Shown: piece after piece, positions 35,728 through 46,159 of the stretch
How the letters are laid out: each line of letters starts with the position of its first letter
Numbering within the stretch: the stretch's first letter is position 1
Assembly: GCA_033439265.1 (NCBI GenBank)
Contig: JAVTVX010000034.1
Coordinates: 9,579,001-9,643,000 of the forward strand
Source of the DNA: Dillenia suffruticosa
Taxonomy: Eukaryota > Streptophyta > Magnoliopsida > Dilleniales > Dilleniaceae
Length of the DNA stretch: 64,000 nt
Reading direction: 5' to 3'
The notes under the pieces: generated by a model
Told to the model about the DNA's origin: nothing
Databases searched by the model: none
The model's input: only the letters and a program-made list of their open reading frames with translations
Position numbers and translations under genes: made by a program

Positions 35728-35840
35728 CTTTTTCTCTCTTTCTCCTCTCCCTTCCGCCACCCACCGCGGCTGCTCCACCTCCCTCCAGCGAGCGCTGCCG
35801 CCTCGAGCCATCGCGAGCCTTGCGTGCGATCTCCCACGAG

Positions 35841-35962
35841 CCAGCGCGCGACCCAGCGCGCGGCCCAACGCGCTACCCAGCGCGCTGCCCAACGCGCGAC
35901 CCAGCGCGAGCTAGCGCGCGACCCAGCGCGAGCTAGCGCGCGACCCAGCGCGAGCCCTAGCC
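35841..35962. repeat. 12-bp GC-rich minisatellite in the LTR
   Basis: About ten variants of CGCGCGACCCAG, some shortened to CGCGAGCTAG. The corresponding array in the 3' LTR (about 41900-42030) has a different unit order. The long open frames on both strands here are created by this array. Confidence 0.8.
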
Positions 35963-36183
35963 CGTGAGCGGGCCAGCCCACCAGCGGCCCAAGGCCCAGT
36001 CCAGCCGCGGCCCACTGCAACCCGCGAAGCCCGCTGCTGCCAACAAGTCGGGCTGAGAGCCCGCGAGCCACCAGCGGCCAGCCCGCTAGCCCGCCAGCCC
36101 ACCGGCCCGGGAGCCCGTGACGGCCTGCGAGCCCGCGACCGGCTTTCCCCTTCGAGAGCTCACCTGCATCTTCTGTACTGCAG

Positions 36184-36270
36184 GTAACGACTATATTTGG
36201 TTGAAGTTCTAGGGTTTGGTGTTAGAAATTTAGTTGTTTCTAATATAATTAAAATTTAGAAATATTACAG
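36184..36270 (+). other. Candidate intron in the LTR leader
   Basis: CTGCAG|GTAACG at the left and AATATTACAG|GTTTTAG at the right bound 87 bases with a T-rich interior. The 3' LTR has the same boundaries and the same 87-base length at 42256-42342. It is only a sequence-based guess. Confidence 0.3.
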
Positions 36271-37973
36271 GTTTTAGACCAACCCGACGGGCGAACGACA
36301 GCTAGGTCTGAAAACCCGAGGAACTCTAGGTGAGAGAAACGCACTCACTTCACAGTGTGAATAAATTTTCCTTTATTAGGGTTTTATTTGATATAAAATT
36401 TGATAATTTAATTAGGTTTGTCTTTTGGAGAGTCGTTGAAAAGTAGGGAGTGACCACCCTCCTTAGATAAGTGAGTGAGACTCTAATCTCTTGCATAAAA
36501 TAGTAAAACGTGTTTTCTACCGTGTTTTCGATAAAACATGCTTTTGATATGCATTGATCTGACGCATGATATTGAATTTCAAAACCGTTTTATGATTATT
36601 GGAGTGTCTCGAAATATGTTTACGATGACTATGCATCCATGGTTTGAAATGAAAACAAAACTTGTGTCATTACTTGATAATTGATAAATTTCCTTTTCTA
36701 TCGTTGCATTAATATGCTGTTTTGAAATGATTTGATGAAACGTATTGGCACGCAGACTTAAAATGCTTTGATGAACTATGTGGGTTGGATGCCCACAAGT
36801 TATGCGATGATGTGATGATACTTGTGGGACGTTGTGCCCTGGGACGTTGTGCCCTTGTGATACTATGATGATTCCGTAGCTACAAAGGGCGTTTGTAGAG
36901 GCACGGGTTGTCCGGATACGCTTTTGCAGTAGATATTCGCAAACGTCATTTATTCTAAAAGCTATAGGCGCGGCCGGTTGAACCCACGTAGGGGGAGGAC
37001 GTGTGTGACGCCACCGTCTAGCACCGGGCGGGGTCCTATACACGTTGATGAGTTGGCCCCAGCGAACTCATAGCCAACGTCGGGGTAGAGAGCGTTTTAA
37101 AGTCTATGCATAATAAAACCCCCGATGCGCCTGTCCTTGGTCACGGTTGACCTTTGCTAGGATCATTTTTGGCTCGCTCTGATATTACTTGATTTTAAAT
37201 GGATGCATATATGTTTGTTATCGTGTGATTGATTAAACGATTTCAAATTGCTAAACATATCATGTTTTGCCGCGAAATGTAAATTTTTGTTTCAAATGAT
37301 ATTATTTGACACTCCAATTATTCACTCATGCTATTTATACTTGATATTATCCCCCTCACTCACTGAGTATCTTCCCATGATACTCATCCCTCTCTTTTCC
37401 TTCCTCAGACAGGTTTATTGTGATAGAGCGACGTTACAGGCTCTAGAGCGGATTTGGTGTTCATGACGGTGAGATTTATTTTAAATAGAAATATGAACTC
37501 TTAATTTAGTTTCGACCCTACGAGATCTTGACATTGAGGTCCGTAGTTGGCCGTGTACTTATTTTGGGATGATTGTATAATTTAACTCTCATATTTCCTT
37601 TGCATTGAGGCGATTGTACGTATTTGAATGTTATTTGGGAAAATTATTGTATCTTTCATAAAATTTAGGTCCGCTCGGTGTGGTGGCTGTACATGCTCTA
37701 ATTGGGCAGGACAGTAGAGGTCTGTGGCTAGGACTGCTAGAAACTTATAGCCTTGCGTTGTTCTGGATGCTGGCGGTGGTGTTTGTTGATTTTGGAGAGG
37801 CCGGGATAGCCATTTATTTAAATTATAGATTGATTTTGATTATACAGGTTTAATTGTATACGGGAAATCTCCGATTTATGAGGACGTTTTGTCCGATTTT
37901 CTGAAAATACAGCCGGCATCCTAGGGCAACGGGCGGCTGTTCACGATCCCGGTTTGGGGCGTGACAGTTCTAT

Positions 37974-37985
37974 TGGTATCAGAGA
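37974..37985 (+). other. Primer-binding site of element B (tRNA-Met)
   Basis: TGGTATCAGAGA, seven bases after the LTR, matches the initiator-tRNA-Met site. Confidence 0.85.
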
Positions 37986-38318
37986 CTCTAGGTTGAGCGC
38001 TATATAGGAAGAAAATCTTGAAAATATTCCCGAATGTGTTTGCGTTTAAAGTCCTCAATGCATGAGAGTTTCATACAGTCATTTATATCCCTGCATATGG
38101 TCTTAGGAATTGAGTTTATCTATTTTAGGGGGTTAGATATTAATTCTTATCTAACCTAGCATTTCTTCATTTTCAAAGAAGGAACCAATGGAGATGGTTC
38201 TTAAATTGATGATTTCATTCATTTTAGGGGGTTAGTTGTAACTAACCCTAATCCTTGAACAATGTCTAATGAGAATTCTCATATTGCGGAACCATGACGA
38301 TTACATGGAGCGCTAGAT

Positions 38319-39368
38319 ATGTACCCCCTGATTCACTTAAAGAGAGCGAGGATACTTCCTCATTTCTGGCGCCCCTTTAGGTGCCGAAGAATACATCCTC
38401 AAGGTGTGTGTTTTCTCCAGCACCTTTTCAGCCGGCTATTATACCAACGTCTCCACCATTTACTCTTGATATTTTCGGATAAGAGTACGAGTGGTACACG
38501 ACACATGGGGTCCAGATATCACCCCATCACCTTTGATAGCAATGCCGATATCTACGGCTGCGCTTATTTCTCCTACAGTAGTTCTTACTCAAGCGGCACC
38601 AAATCGTCCATCGGTGGCCGTTCTTCTTACAGTTTCGAATCTGAGTGATAATAATTGCGCCATACTTAGGTGCATCCCCGAGATGACCCAGCTAGTCACG
38701 GTAGCTCGACAGTTGGGATGCACAGATTTTTGGACTTGGTGATGCTATGGTAGCACAACACTGAGTCAACTAAACCCGACGGATCTTGATAGATCTAGGC
38801 TTGCGCGAGGAGTATAGTCTATGAGTAACTAAGAGACTATTCGATAGGGAATCCCTCACTTGATGGGAGGCTATTTGCGATGAGGCTATAAGCCATTGCG
38901 GCAAAGCGATTTCCTAATGGAATTCGACCGCAAATATTTCACGGAGTTTAGCGGGACCATATCCCCAGTGGTTATATCACCAGCCCTAGTGCCATGAGCC
39001 AGACTACTGCTCAGCGACCTTTTCTTTGCCGCATATGCGGCGAGTACCACGCTCGAATAAATATGTAGAGCACTTATTACATGCTTCCACTATGAGAAGC
39101 CGGGACATATCAGGAGTTTATGCCCTGATTTGTGACTTGGAGGTTAGTTGGCTTCGAGTCATCGGAATACACCACATGTAGGACAGCAGGAAACACTTGC
39201 GCATTCTAGTAACACTGCTCCACGGACTGCAGCCGGGAGCAATATAGTATTAGGTTTTCACGAGAATAGTTGAGGGTGCAGGCCCTTGTGTATGCGATGA
39301 CTCAGGAGGACGCTCTGGTGAATCCAGATATGATCATGGGTAATCCTCCTACGGATCCTTCCGTTTAG
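38319..39368 (+). pseudogene. gag: gag of element B, broken
   Basis: Degenerate gag aligned by position and motif with that of element A: an MTQLVTVARQLGCTDF stretch near 38682, and a CCHC remnant near 39080-39125 (CFHYEKPGHIRSLCP-like, with the first Cys region damaged). The C-terminal YAMTQEDALVNP (about 39291-39326) leads to a TAG at 39366-39368 after PTDPSV. This is the same stop as in element A. Many stops and frame changes. Confidence 0.65.
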
Positions 39369-39506
39369 AGGTCCTTATGCACTGTTTCTTTTGAAATTGT
39401 GTATTTTGTGATGATATATACGGACATGATTGTTACAGCACTAGAGGCTTAACTATTTTGATATACAGGTGTATATCTCTATTCTTTCTGTACTCTTAGT
39501 AAATTC

Positions 39507-39562
39507 TTTTTATTTTTATTTTTATTTTTATTTTTATTTTTATTTATTTTATTTATTTATTT
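39507..39562. repeat. (TTTTTA)n microsatellite at the protease deletion
   Basis: About seven TTTTTA-like units, then TTTATTTAT. It sits exactly where the protease domain should be. Sequence resumes at 39566 with the segment that follows protease in element A (from about 4735). Confidence 0.8.
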
Positions 39563-39565
39563 GGA

Positions 39566-40304
39566 GGCCTGAAGGGCCACCACTGACGTTTGCGAGTGAG
39601 AGACGGGTGTTACCCTGTGGTATTGTATTAGTGAGGAAAGCCAGACGTATAATACGTCGGGGATGTATGACAGATCTGACACATATGATCGATACCACCA
39701 TACAGAATCCGAGACTTGATGAGATTCTGGTGGTACAGAAGTTTCTTGAAGTATTTCCCAAGGAGCCACCCTAATTATCATTGATTCGGAAGTTCAATTT
39801 TGAGATTGATCTGGCTCTAGGGATTACTCTTATTTCTATTCCGCCATATAGAATGGTACCATTTGAGCTGAGAGAGCTCAAGATTTAACTACAGAAATTG
39901 TTTGATAAATAATTCATCCATCCAAGCACCACACCTTAGGGTGCTTCGGTATTATTTGTAAAGAAGAAATATAGAACACTTAAACTTATTATGGATTATT
40001 GGCAGTTGACTAAGGTCATTACCAAGGATTGATATTCATTTTCCCACATCGATGATTTGTTTGATCAGCTTCTCGGTGATAAGGTCTTTTCGAAGATAAA
40101 TCTTCGATTGCGTTATACCCGATTACGGGTTAGGGTCGAGGATCTGTCCAAAAAATCGCATTCCGTATCAGCATGGACACTTTGAGTCCTTGGTCATGCC
40201 ATTTGGGCTGACCAATGTCCTAGCTGCATTTATGGACCGAATAGATCGGGTCTTTTATGAATTTCCTAGATCGATTTGTCATCGTTTCCACTGATGACAT
40301 CCTA
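39566..40304 (+). pseudogene. Reverse transcriptase of element B, truncated
   Basis: N-terminal reverse transcriptase with LVVQKFLEVFPKE, FIHPSTTP, FVKKKYRTLKLIMDY and [10 protein letters not shown] motifs, interrupted by several stops (TAA near 39773, TAG near 39938). The catalytic motif is [10 protein letters not shown] near 40270-40299, with both Asp present. Immediately after the active site the rest of reverse transcriptase and all of RNase H are missing, and the frame runs straight into integrase. Confidence 0.75.
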
Positions 40305-41582
40305 ATCGGCTTGCAGAGTGTTAAGGAAGCACATTCTTCTGCATATGCTATGCATCCCGGGGGTACGAAAATATACCGGACCATCAGAAGTAGCTATTGG
40401 TGGTCAGGCATGAAGAGGGATATAACAGAGTTTGTGGCACGATACTTGGTGTGCCAGCAGGTGAAGGCCGAACATCAGCGTCCAGCGGGCACACTGCAGC
40501 CGCTTCCCATTCCTGAGTGGAAATGGGAGCATATTACTATGGATTTCGTGATGGGGTTGCCGCGGACTTCTTCACGGCATGATGCGATTTGGGTGATTGT
40601 CGATCGACTCACCAAATCTGCACATTTTATCCCTATCCGCGGTGACTATTCCTTAGAGGCATTGGCACGTCTCTACATTGATACTGTAGTTCGGCTTCAC
40701 GGGGTGCCTGTGTCGATTGTTTTAGATAGAGACCCCAGGTTGACATCTAGGTTTTGGCCCAAGTTGCAGGAGGCATTGGGTACTAGATTGAATTTCAGTA
40801 CAACATATCATCCTCAGACGGACGGCCAGTCTGAGAGGACCATTCAGACCCTTGAGGACATGCTGAGGGCATGTGTGATAGATTTTCGGGGTAGTTGGGA
40901 TCGGCACCTTCCGCTGGTCGAATTCGCATATAATAACAGTTATCAAGCCAGTATAGGGATGTCCCCGTATGAGGCACTATATGGCAGGAAGTGCCGCACC
41001 CCGATATGCTGGGATGAAGTCGGAGAGCGACGTCTCAGCAGCGTTGAGTTGATTGAGCAAACAAAGGATAAAATTAAGGTTATCCGTGAGTGAATGAAAG
41101 CCGCCCAGGACAGACAGAAGACGTATGCTGATCGTAGGTGGCGACCTCTAGAGTTTGCTACGGGAGATATGGTTTTCTTGAGAATATCTCCTTGGAAGGG
41201 AGTTATACGGTTCAGGCAGTGGGGAAAGTTGAACCCCAGATATATTGGGCCCTTCCGTATCCTTGAGAGAGTCGGAAGTGTAGCATATAGATTGGAGCTG
41301 CCAGATGAACTATCCCGTATTCACGACGTATTCCATGTCTCAGTACTCAGGAAATACTTGACTGATCTTTCTCATGTATTTGAGCCTCCACCTCTTGAGT
41401 TACGAGAGTACCTTAGTCTTCTAGTTCAGCCCGTGGCTATTCTAGATCAACAAGTCAGGAAGCTACGGAGTAAGGAAATTTCATTAGTCAAAGTTTTGTG
41501 GAGAAGTGATCAGGTCAAGGAGGAGACCTGGGAGCCCGAGGAGGCCATGAGGAGTCAGTACCTCCATTTATTTGTAGTTTAG
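40305..41582 (+). pseudogene. Integrase and chromodomain of element B, one in-frame stop
   Basis: The longest coding stretch in the window. From the deletion join the frame is open for 278 codons (counting from 40257) to a TGA at 41091-41093, then continues in the same frame to 41582. Domains: zinc-binding region (40325-40465), core with [25 protein letters not shown] and [12 protein letters not shown], so the DDE triad is intact, the C-terminal LELPDELSRIHDVFHVSVLR, and a chromodomain QQVRKLRSKEISLVKVLWRS ending near 41572. The first Cys of the CX2C pair is Tyr (40443-40445), as in element A. The TGA probably arose from CGA. Integrase would join cDNA to chromosomal DNA. Without a start, protease or RNase H it is not a working gene. 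Confidence 0.85.
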
Positions 41583-41610
41583 TTTTCTTTTAGTTTCGAG
41601 AACGAAACTT

Positions 41611-41630
41611 GATTTTAGGGGTTTAGAAAA
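41611..41630 (+). other. Polypurine tract of element B
   Basis: ATTTTAGGGGTTTAGAAAA directly before the 3' LTR. Confidence 0.6.
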
Positions 41631-44037
41631 TATAATACCATAAAAAATAATAATAATAATAATAATAATTAAAAAAAAAAAAAAAATTTCGGGATTGGGG
41701 CTAAAAAGCCCCAATCTCTCCTTTTCCCTCTCTCCCAATCTCTCTTTTTCTCTCTCTCTCTCTCTCTCTCTCCCTCTTTTTCTCTCTTTCTCCTCTCCCT
41801 TCCGCCACCCACCGCGGCTGCTCCACCTCCCTCCCGCGAGCGCTGCCGCCTCGAGCCATCGCGAGCCTTGCGTGCGATCTCCCGCGAGCCGGTGAGCAAG
41901 CTAGCGCGTGACCCAGCACGAGCCAGCGTGCGGCCCAGCGCGCGACTCAGTGCGCTAGCCAGCGCGCGACCCAGCGCGGGACCCAGCTCGCGACCAAGCG
42001 CGAGCCAGCGTGCGACCCAGCGCGAGCCCTAGCCCATGAGCGGGCCAGCCCACCAGCGGCCCAAGGCCCAATCCAGCCGCGGCCCACTACAACCCGCGAA
42101 GCCCGCTGCGGCCAGCAAGTCGGGCTGAGAGCCCGCGAGCCACCAGCTGCCAGCCCGCTAGCCCGCCAGCCCACCGGCCCGTGAGCCCATGACGGCCCGC
42201 GAGCCCGCGACTGGCTTTCCCCTTCGAGAGCTCACCTGCATCTTCTGTACTGCAGGTAACGACTATATTTGGTTGAAGTTCTAGGGTTTGGTATTAGAAA
42301 TTTAGTTATTTCTAATATAATTGAAATTTGGAAATATTACAGGTTTTAGACCAACCCGACGGGCGAACGACAGCTAGGTCTGAAAACCCGAGGAAATCTA
42401 GATGAGAGAAACGCACTCACTTCACAGTGTGAATAAATTTCCCTTATTAGGGTTTTATTTGATATAAAATTTGATAATTTAATTAGGTTTGTCTTTTGGA
42501 GAGTCGTTGAAAAGTAGGGAGTGACCACCCTCTCTAGATAAGTGAGTGGGACTCTAATCTCTTGCATAAAATAGTAAAACGTGTTTTCTACCGTGTTTTC
42601 GATAAAACATGCTTTTGATATGTATTGATCTGACGCATGATATTGAATTTCAAAACCGTTTTGTGATTATTGGAGTGTCTCGAAATATATTTATGATGAC
42701 TATGCATCCATGGTTTAAAATGAAAGCAAAACTTGTGCCATTACTTAATAATTGATAAATTTCCTTTTCTATCGTTGCATTAATATGCTGTTTTGAAATA
42801 ATTTGATAAAACGTATTGGCACGCAGACTTGAAATGCTTTGATAAACTATGTGGGTTGGATACCCATTAGTTATGCGATGATGTGATGATACTTGTGGGA
42901 CGTTGTGCCCTGGGACGTTGTGCCCTTGTGATACTATGATGATTCCATAGCTACGAAGGGCGTTTGTAGAGACACGGGTTGCCCGGATACGCTTCTGCAG
43001 GAGGTATCCGCCAACGTCATTTATTCTAAAGGCTATAGGCGCTGCCGGTTGAACCCACGTAGGGGGAGGACGTGTGTGACGTCACCGTCTAGCACCGGAC
43101 GGGGTCCTATACACGTTGATGAGTTGGCCCCAGCGAACTCATGGCCAACGTCGGGGTAGAGAGCGTTTTAAAGTCTATGCATAATAAAACCCCCGATGCG
43201 CCTGTCTTTGGTCACGGTTGACCTTTGCCAGGATCATTTTCGGCTCGCTCTGATATTACTTGATTTTAAATGGATGCATATATGCTTGTTATCGTGTGAT
43301 TGATTAAACGATTTCAAATTGCTAAACATATCATGTTTTGCTGCGAAATGTAAATTTTTGTTTCAAATGATATTATTTGACACTCCAATTATTCACTCAT
43401 GCTATTTATGCTTGATATTATCCCCCTCACTCACTGAGTATCTTCCCATGATACTCATCCCTCTCTTTTCTTTTCTCAGACAGGTTTATTGTGATAGAGC
43501 GACGTTACAGGCTCTAGAACAGATTTGGTGTTCATGACGGTGAGATTTATTTTAAATAGAAATATGAACTCTTAATTTAGTTTCGACCCTGCGAGATCTT
43601 GACATTGAGATCCGTAGTTGGCCGTGTACTTATTTTGGGATGACTGTATAATTTAACTCTCATATTTCCTTTGCATTGAGGCGATTGTACGTATTTGAAT
43701 GTTATTTGGGAAAATTATTGTATCTTTCATAAAATTTAGGTCCGCTCGGTGTGGCGGCTGTACATGCTCTAATTGGGCAGGATAGTAGAGGTCTGTGGCT
43801 AGGACTACTAGAAACTTGTAACCTTGCGTTGTTCTGGATGCTGGCGGTGGTGTTTGTTGATTTTGGAGAGACCGGGATGGCTATTTATTTAAATTATAGA
43901 TTGATTTTGATTATACAGGTTTAATTGTACTCGGGAAACCTCCGATTTATGGGGAGATTCTGTCCGATTTTCTGTAAATACAGCCGGTATCCTAGGGCAA
44001 CGGGCGGCTGTTCACGATCCCGATTTGGGGCGTGACA
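41631..44037 (+). repeat. 3' LTR of element B
   Basis: Copy of 35590-37966, 30 bases longer through differences in the CT and GC repeats. Its first bases read TATAATACC instead of TGTAACACC, both differences being G-to-A or C-to-T. It ends GGGGCGTGACA before the CGTCT flank. Confidence 0.9.
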
Positions 44038-44775
44038 CGTCTCATTACCACCGTAATCCAAAAACTATTATTTGGTTTACTTACAAGAGGAAATAGATCA
44101 CCGGATATGGATGTATGATCTACTGTTTTTTTGTTGATGACGATAACGAATGAATTTAAACAACTGAACTTTAAAAAACGTTTGAAGTATATGAGAGAAG
44201 CAAACAGAATAGTGAACTTGACAGTCTCGACTAATTAAAAATTATTTGTTACAGATTGGTTAAATTATTTATTGTTGAAAATTATAATATTCACTATGTA
44301 TTCAATTCGGTTTCGTTATTCAAAATAGATTAAAAAAAGAGACACGGTTGAAAATAGAAGAAATTTAGTTACGAAATTAGTCGTGAATTTTGAAATATCA
44401 GTATTAAATTAACGACGAATTTAGTTACAAATAGTTTTTTTAACTAATTAATGAGGAATTTTGTCACGAATTTTCAAGTTCGTTACTAAATTTTGTGATA
44501 AATATTTTTTTCGTGACTAATTAACGACGAAAAATTTTTTGGACCTAATTGGCGACGAAATTTACCATGAAAATTTTTTACCGCTAAATTTAGCGACGTA
44601 CAACAATATTCGTGGTAAAATATAGCCACGAAATTATTATTCATCGTTAGTTAGTGACGAAATTTGCAACGAAAACTTTTTCGTTACCAATTAGCGATAA
44701 ATTTAGTCACAAAAAATTTTTTATTGCTTATTAGTGACAACTTTAGCTACAAATAATGTATCCGTTATTAATTTA

Positions 44776-45844
44776 TGATTGTGAGGCGCGTATAGGTACA
44801 AAAGACCTGACTCGTGCTAAATAGATACAACAACATAGAAAGCAAACCTTAGTTGTCTTCAGCAATGCCAACCCTTCAATTCCAGAAGTAACTCATAAAG
44901 CGCCAGACTTCTTTAACATCACTTCCGTGATATGTTTCTCAGACCCAAGTTTGAAACCTTAATGAGGAGAAAAACACATTTATGAGTAAACAATTTTGTG
45001 TTCCACACTTTGATATGCTTTCGTGGCCTAGACAATTAGAGAACATTGTCCCCCTTAAAAAGCTTAGAAATTATACAAAAACTTATTGTCCCTTCAAAGC
45101 CCAATATATTCACCAACTATGCCAGCTACGATGATGCGAGAAACATTGACAAGCCTTAAACAGGTTAAACTCTTACTATGTATCAAGGGATAATTACATT
45201 CGAAGTCCTAAACCATTAACCCATTTAGTTATTGATTCCTAAACCTTTTCATTTTTCTATTCATTAATTAATTTTAGTTACAATTTTCGTCTGAAAATAC
45301 ATTTGTTAAAGAATTATACACTCCAGAGTTAAACAGGGCAGTGGCATCTTTAGTCGCTACCACATTTAGGGCCAAGTAAGCTAGGTAGGGAGACAAAAGA
45401 AGAAAGGAAAAGGAAAAATGGAAGAGAGAAGGTGGCTGCATTTGCTGGCGGAGATCGCCGGCAAACGGAGAGAGAGAAAGGAAAGAAGAAAGAAGGGAGA
45501 GAAAGGTGACTGCGTTTGTCGCCGGGGAAGGCAGAGGTCTGCATTCAATGCTGGCGAAGGCAGAGAGAGGAGAGAACCAGATCCAAGCCTTTCTGAAATA
45601 GAAAATGACTGTTTTATTCCCATTGTATGTGTGGAACAAAAACTATGTTAGAAAATTCTAAACAAAACTAATTTGGAATGGTTGATTAATGAAGACTCAA
45701 GTTAAGATATCCTTACGGATGCCGAAGAGGAAATAAAGAATTTGAAGAAAGGAGAAAGAAAAATCACTCCAGTAAGTTTTGAGTCTGCTACAATTTCATC
45801 TTTTTGGGCTTTAGTTACTTCACAAAGTTAGACATAACTCTCCA
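44776..45844. other. Unassigned region with purine-rich stretch
   Basis: Contains a purine-rich tract (45385-45600) open on both strands: 77 residues on plus from 45418, and 121 on minus, 45274-45639, rich in Ser, Leu and Phe. Neither resembles a family I know. The codon patterns look like the product of AGAGAG/GGAGAA repeats, so I do not call a gene. Confidence 0.35.
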
Positions 45845-45846
45845 AT

Positions 45847-46159
45847 GACACAGTTGAAAATGTCCATTCTCTTTTTCAACCATGTCGAAAACTCCACCCT
45901 CATCAAACCCCTCCACAAAACCTCAAAACCAATCGATGCAATGGAACTACACATCAGAAAACTCATCAATGATGCCTGTGGAATTCTCTGGCCATTGATA
46001 AATTCGAATAACCCCTTGAAACTGGACTCTCTGATGATGAAATTGTTGTTTCAGATGTTGTCCACTTAATGTTTGATAAAATTTTTGACCGAGAACTAGT
46101 CCTAAAGTTCTTTGACTGGGTCCGCATCACTGGGATATGGGAAAAGAGCAAATTGTGAT
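45847..46159 (+). pseudogene. Pentatricopeptide-repeat (PPR) protein fragment
   Basis: PPR proteins bind organellar RNAs. The fragment covers only an N-terminal part. AMELHIRKLINDACGIL (about 45938-45988) is followed by a frameshift near 46020, then LSDDEIVVSDVVHL and FDKIFDRELVLKFFDWV (46028-46120), a pattern typical of the stretch before the first repeats, ending at a TGA at 46157. No 35-residue repeats follow. This is a truncated pseudogene by my reading. The family call rests on motif memory, without a search. Confidence 0.5.

Larger units (their letters stand above)
35590..37966 (+). repeat. 5' LTR of element B
   Basis: Starts TGTAACACC and ends GGGGCGTGACA. It contains an (AAT)n/poly(A) start, a (CT)n run at 35690-35720, a 12-bp GC-rich minisatellite (35841-35962), a possible 87-bp leader intron (36184-36270), a tandem GGGACGTTGTGCCCT pair near 36827-36856, and the CACTCACTGAGTATC block. 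Open frames within it come from repeats. Confidence 0.9.
35590..44037 (+). mobile_element. Tekay/Del-type chromovirus element B, with both LTRs, internally deleted
   Basis: LTRs at 35590-37966 and 41631-44037 flank a shortened interior of 3.66 kb. The expected primer site, broken gag, broken reverse transcriptase, nearly complete integrase, chromodomain and polypurine tract are present. Protease and RNase H are gone. The flanks are CATCT (35585-35589) and CGTCT (44038-44042), a 5-bp target duplication with one G/A difference at a CpG. It is inserted in CACTA-2. By eye the LTRs differ at roughly 11 places in a 360-base stretch, pointing to a fairly recent insertion compared with element A and the Athila-like element. 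Confidence 0.9.
33031..44775. mobile_element. CACTA-2, split by Tekay element B
   Basis: The left end CACTATAAAAAAACACG at 33031 is a CACTA terminal repeat with one change from that of CACTA-1 (CACTAC). The subterminal TTTAGCGACGGA-type repeats run from 33052 through about 35000. The element is interrupted at 35590-44037 by a 8.4-kb retrotransposon and resumes with GCGACGAA-type subterminal repeats at 44360-44775. The last ~100 bases, where CACTA-1 has its right terminal repeat, are missing: the match to CACTA-1 stops near 44770. No transposase is visible, so it is non-autonomous and immobile. Confidence 0.8.

Noticed and set aside
35628..36102. Long overlapping open frames (up to 147 codons) on both strands in a GC-rich region
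   Set aside because: They are produced by (CT)n and a 12-bp GC minisatellite inside an LTR. The protein is a repeat of Ala, Arg and Trp and changes between the two LTRs.
45274..45651. Protein-coding gene on either strand near 45.4 kb
   Set aside because: Both frames sit on purine-rich low-complexity DNA, with no recognised domain or splice structure.
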